Shown here: positions 62,382-64,000 of the stretch, piece after piece
How the letters are laid out: each line of letters opens with the position of its first letter
Numbering within the stretch: position 1 is the stretch's first letter
Assembly (NCBI GenBank): GCA_964559125.1
Contig: CAZLGW010000005.1
Location: 124,001-188,000, forward strand
Length of the DNA stretch: 64,000 bases
Reading direction: 5' to 3'
DNA from: Ravibacter sp964559125
GTDB lineage: Bacteria > Bacteroidota > Bacteroidia > Cytophagales > Spirosomataceae
Translations under genes and position numbers: made by a program
Notes under the pieces: model-generated
The model's database searches: none
What the model saw: the letters and a program-made list of their open reading frames with translations, nothing else
Told to the model about the DNA's origin: nothing

Positions 62382-63452
62382 ATGTCAACAGTTATTTTGG
62401 ACTGTGATTTGATGAAATTTCCTAACTCCGGTTTGTTTCATTATTGTAAAAACCTGGGGGAAAGTGTCAGAGCTGATACTATAGGCCAGGAAGGGGCCTC
62501 AGTAATGATGTACGTGCCTGAATCTGCCCGGCTTGCATTTGATTCAGGCAAAATCCGAACCATTATAGAGCAGACATGGCACCGGCTCTGGAAACCGTTC
62601 CTCCTGGATTGCCGGGTGTGGCATGCTCCCTTTCAATCGGGGAGAATGGTTCCCAACAAAGCGCTCTTCCGACACATTAATACGGTATTGACGATTCATG
62701 ATCTTAACGTACTGCATGAAGGGAAGCCCGAAGAGGAGCAGCGGAAGAACATTAACCACGTTCAGAAAATGATCGATCAGAGCGACGTTATCGTATGTAT
62801 ATCCGAATTTACCAGGAGTGATGTGGAGCGGCATTGTGATTTGGGGCGCAAGAAATTAAAGGTAATTCCCAATGGTATCAACCCCATGGCAGATCCCGCT
62901 GCATCATTGCTCACCTACCGACCCAAAAGGCCCTTTTTATTCGGGATTGGCTATGTGAACCGCAAAAAGAACTACCATACCCTGGTGGAACTGCTGAGCC
63001 GGCTGGAAGGCTGGGAGATCGTTATTTCCGGGAGGCTCGATGAGCCGGAATATATTGCGGAGATCCAGGAAGAGATAGAGAGACTTGGCCTCGGCGGCAG
63101 ATTTCACCTGACAGGCCCGATCACCGAAGAAGAGAAAAGCTGGTATATGAATCATTGCGAAGGCTTCCTTCACCCCTCTTTAGCCGAGGGGTTTGGCCTG
63201 CCCGTACTGGAGGCGATGTCGGTGGGCAAACCGGTTTTCCTGTCCGACCGTACATCCCTGCCCGAAATCGGCGGCGATGCTGCGTTTTATTTTCGTAATT
63301 TTTCGGCGGCACACATGGAGCAGGTAATCAGGGAGGGGCTGGAAGAATTCCGGGTTAAAGAGATGGAGACCATTGTCAGGGAACATGCGAACCGCTTCAG
63401 TTGGGAGCGCACGGCAAAAGAATATGGGAAAATCTATGGTTCGCTTCTTTGA
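62382..63452 (+). CDS. GT4-family glycosyltransferase, paralogue B
   Basis: The 356-residue protein is collinear with its divergent neighbour: VILDCDLMKFPNSGLFHYCK at the start, TVLTIHDLNVLHEG, IVCISEFTRSDVERHCDLG, PFLFGIGYVNRKKNYHTL and EGFGLPVLEAMSVGKPVF near the end. Several stretches are identical between the two (for example KPVFLSDRTSLPEIG). It likely adds a related sugar in the same glycan. A methyltransferase gene follows 82 bases downstream. Confidence 0.92.
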   Translation: MSTVILDCDLMKFPNSGLFHYCKNLGESVRADTIGQEGASVMMYVPESARLAFDSGKIRTIIEQTWHRLWKPFLLDCRVWHAPFQSGRMVPNKALFRHINTVLTIHDLNVLHEGKPEEEQRKNINHVQKMIDQSDVIVCISEFTRSDVERHCDLGRKKLKVIPNGINPMADPAASLLTYRPKRPFLFGIGYVNRKKNYHTLVELLSRLEGWEIVISGRLDEPEYIAEIQEEIERLGLGGRFHLTGPITEEEKSWYMNHCEGFLHPSLAEGFGLPVLEAMSVGKPVFLSDRTSLPEIGGDAAFYFRNFSAAHMEQVIREGLEEFRVKEMETIVREHANRFSWERTAKEYGKIYGSLL

Positions 63453-63534
63453 TCATTTTGAAATTGTTATGGCAGCGAGGCATCGGGTCGGGATGGAAGA
63501 AGGCGTATTGCCTATAGCCTAAAATCCGGTTATT

Positions 63535-64000
63535 ATGATAGAGTCAGGTAAAACCGAATGGAAAAGCGCCCCCTGGAGGAGCAACGACAGCAGGAAGTCC
63601 GAATTATGTAAAGCGGTTGATTTTCAGTCTGACTGGTATCGCAAATGGAGCGCGGAGATCCGGGAAAAGCCCCGTATGCACAGGAAGCAGTGGGAATACA
63701 ACTATATATTACAGGCGCTTTATGAGAGGGGATGCCTGGAAGTAGGGAAAAAGGGGCTGGGTTTTGCGGTGGGAACCGAACCCTTGCCGGCTGTGATGGC
63801 CAGCTATGGCTGCGAGGTAGTAGCTACGGATCTCGATTATGCGACAGGCCAGTCGCTCGGATGGGATTCGGGAGCTCAGCTTTGTAACGGTTTGAGCTCC
63901 CTCAACCAGCGGAACATCTGTACCGAAGACGTTTTCCGGGAAAATGTAGAATTCCGGCCGGTCGATATGAATGCCATCCCCTCCGACCTGGAAGGCTTTG
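63535..64000 (+). CDS. Class I SAM-dependent methyltransferase, N-terminal part (cut by window end)
   Basis: From the ATG at 63535 an open frame runs off the window (about 155 residues seen). It contains a SAM-binding motif I, GLGFAVGTEPLPAVMASYG, followed by the acidic strand end VVATDLDY (about residues 78-105). A Trp-rich N-terminal part precedes it (DWYRKWSAEIREKPRMHRKQ). Methyltransferases of this kind occur in polysaccharide gene clusters next to GT4 enzymes. The substrate is unknown. Confidence 0.8.
   Translation, partial: MIESGKTEWKSAPWRSNDSRKSELCKAVDFQSDWYRKWSAEIREKPRMHRKQWEYNYILQALYERGCLEVGKKGLGFAVGTEPLPAVMASYGCEVVATDLDYATGQSLGWDSGAQLCNGLSSLNQRNICTEDVFRENVEFRPVDMNAIPSDLEGF

Overview
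The window looks like a chromosomal segment of a free-living, polysaccharide-degrading member of the Bacteroidota (Cytophagales or Sphingobacteriales type; genus not assignable by eye). The evidence is two SusC/SusD pairs, an ECF sigma/FecR switch, type IX secretion sorting domains, many lipoproteins, the folP-cdaA and DUF1599-BT_3928 neighbourhoods, and promoters of the TTG-N19-TAnnTTTG type. No rRNA, tRNA, CRISPR array, phage or intact insertion sequence was seen.

Layout. 0-11.7 kb is core genome: the 5' part of hemW, the rpsF-rpsR-rplI ribosomal operon, cdaA-folP, a divergent DUF1599 / BT_3928-family / aroK group, a TauE/SafE exporter, an RsmI-like methylase, dps and two secreted peptidases (M28 and S9). 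11.9-35.4 kb is a catabolic island. It holds a DUF1080 protein, a Tat-type Gfo/Idh/MocA oxidoreductase, a PmoA/DUF6807 protein and a di-haem peroxidase, then a GntR regulator with an N-acetylneuraminate-lyase-family aldolase, a double sialidase-like protein and SusC/SusD. After these come a KDPG-type aldolase, an exported TIM-barrel epimerase and three tandem exported FAD oxidoreductases. Most of the sugar-modifying enzymes carry export signals, so much of the chemistry appears to happen outside the cytoplasm, with the two aldolases cleaving 2-keto acids inside.

35.4-48 kb is a surface-protein region. A TPR histidine kinase and LuxR-type regulator lie divergent to a beta-helix protein with a type IX sorting domain, followed by a second beta-helix protein and a protein with four 79-residue repeats. 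Small secreted proteins of unknown function follow. This region is visibly rearranged: a 60-base remnant of a D-threonine-aldolase-like gene, a tandem paralogue that has lost its signal peptide, and duplicated C-terminal modules.

48-57.3 kb has a lone HigA-like antitoxin gene, an exported D-threonine-aldolase-like protein, and a classical ECF sigma / FecR / STN-SusC / SusD / lipoprotein uptake operon closed by a strong terminator. 57.3-64 kb has a small unknown gene, an aldo/keto reductase, and the start of an envelope or polysaccharide group: an MsbA-type ABC exporter, a divergent pair of paralogous GT4 glycosyltransferases and a partial methyltransferase running off the end.
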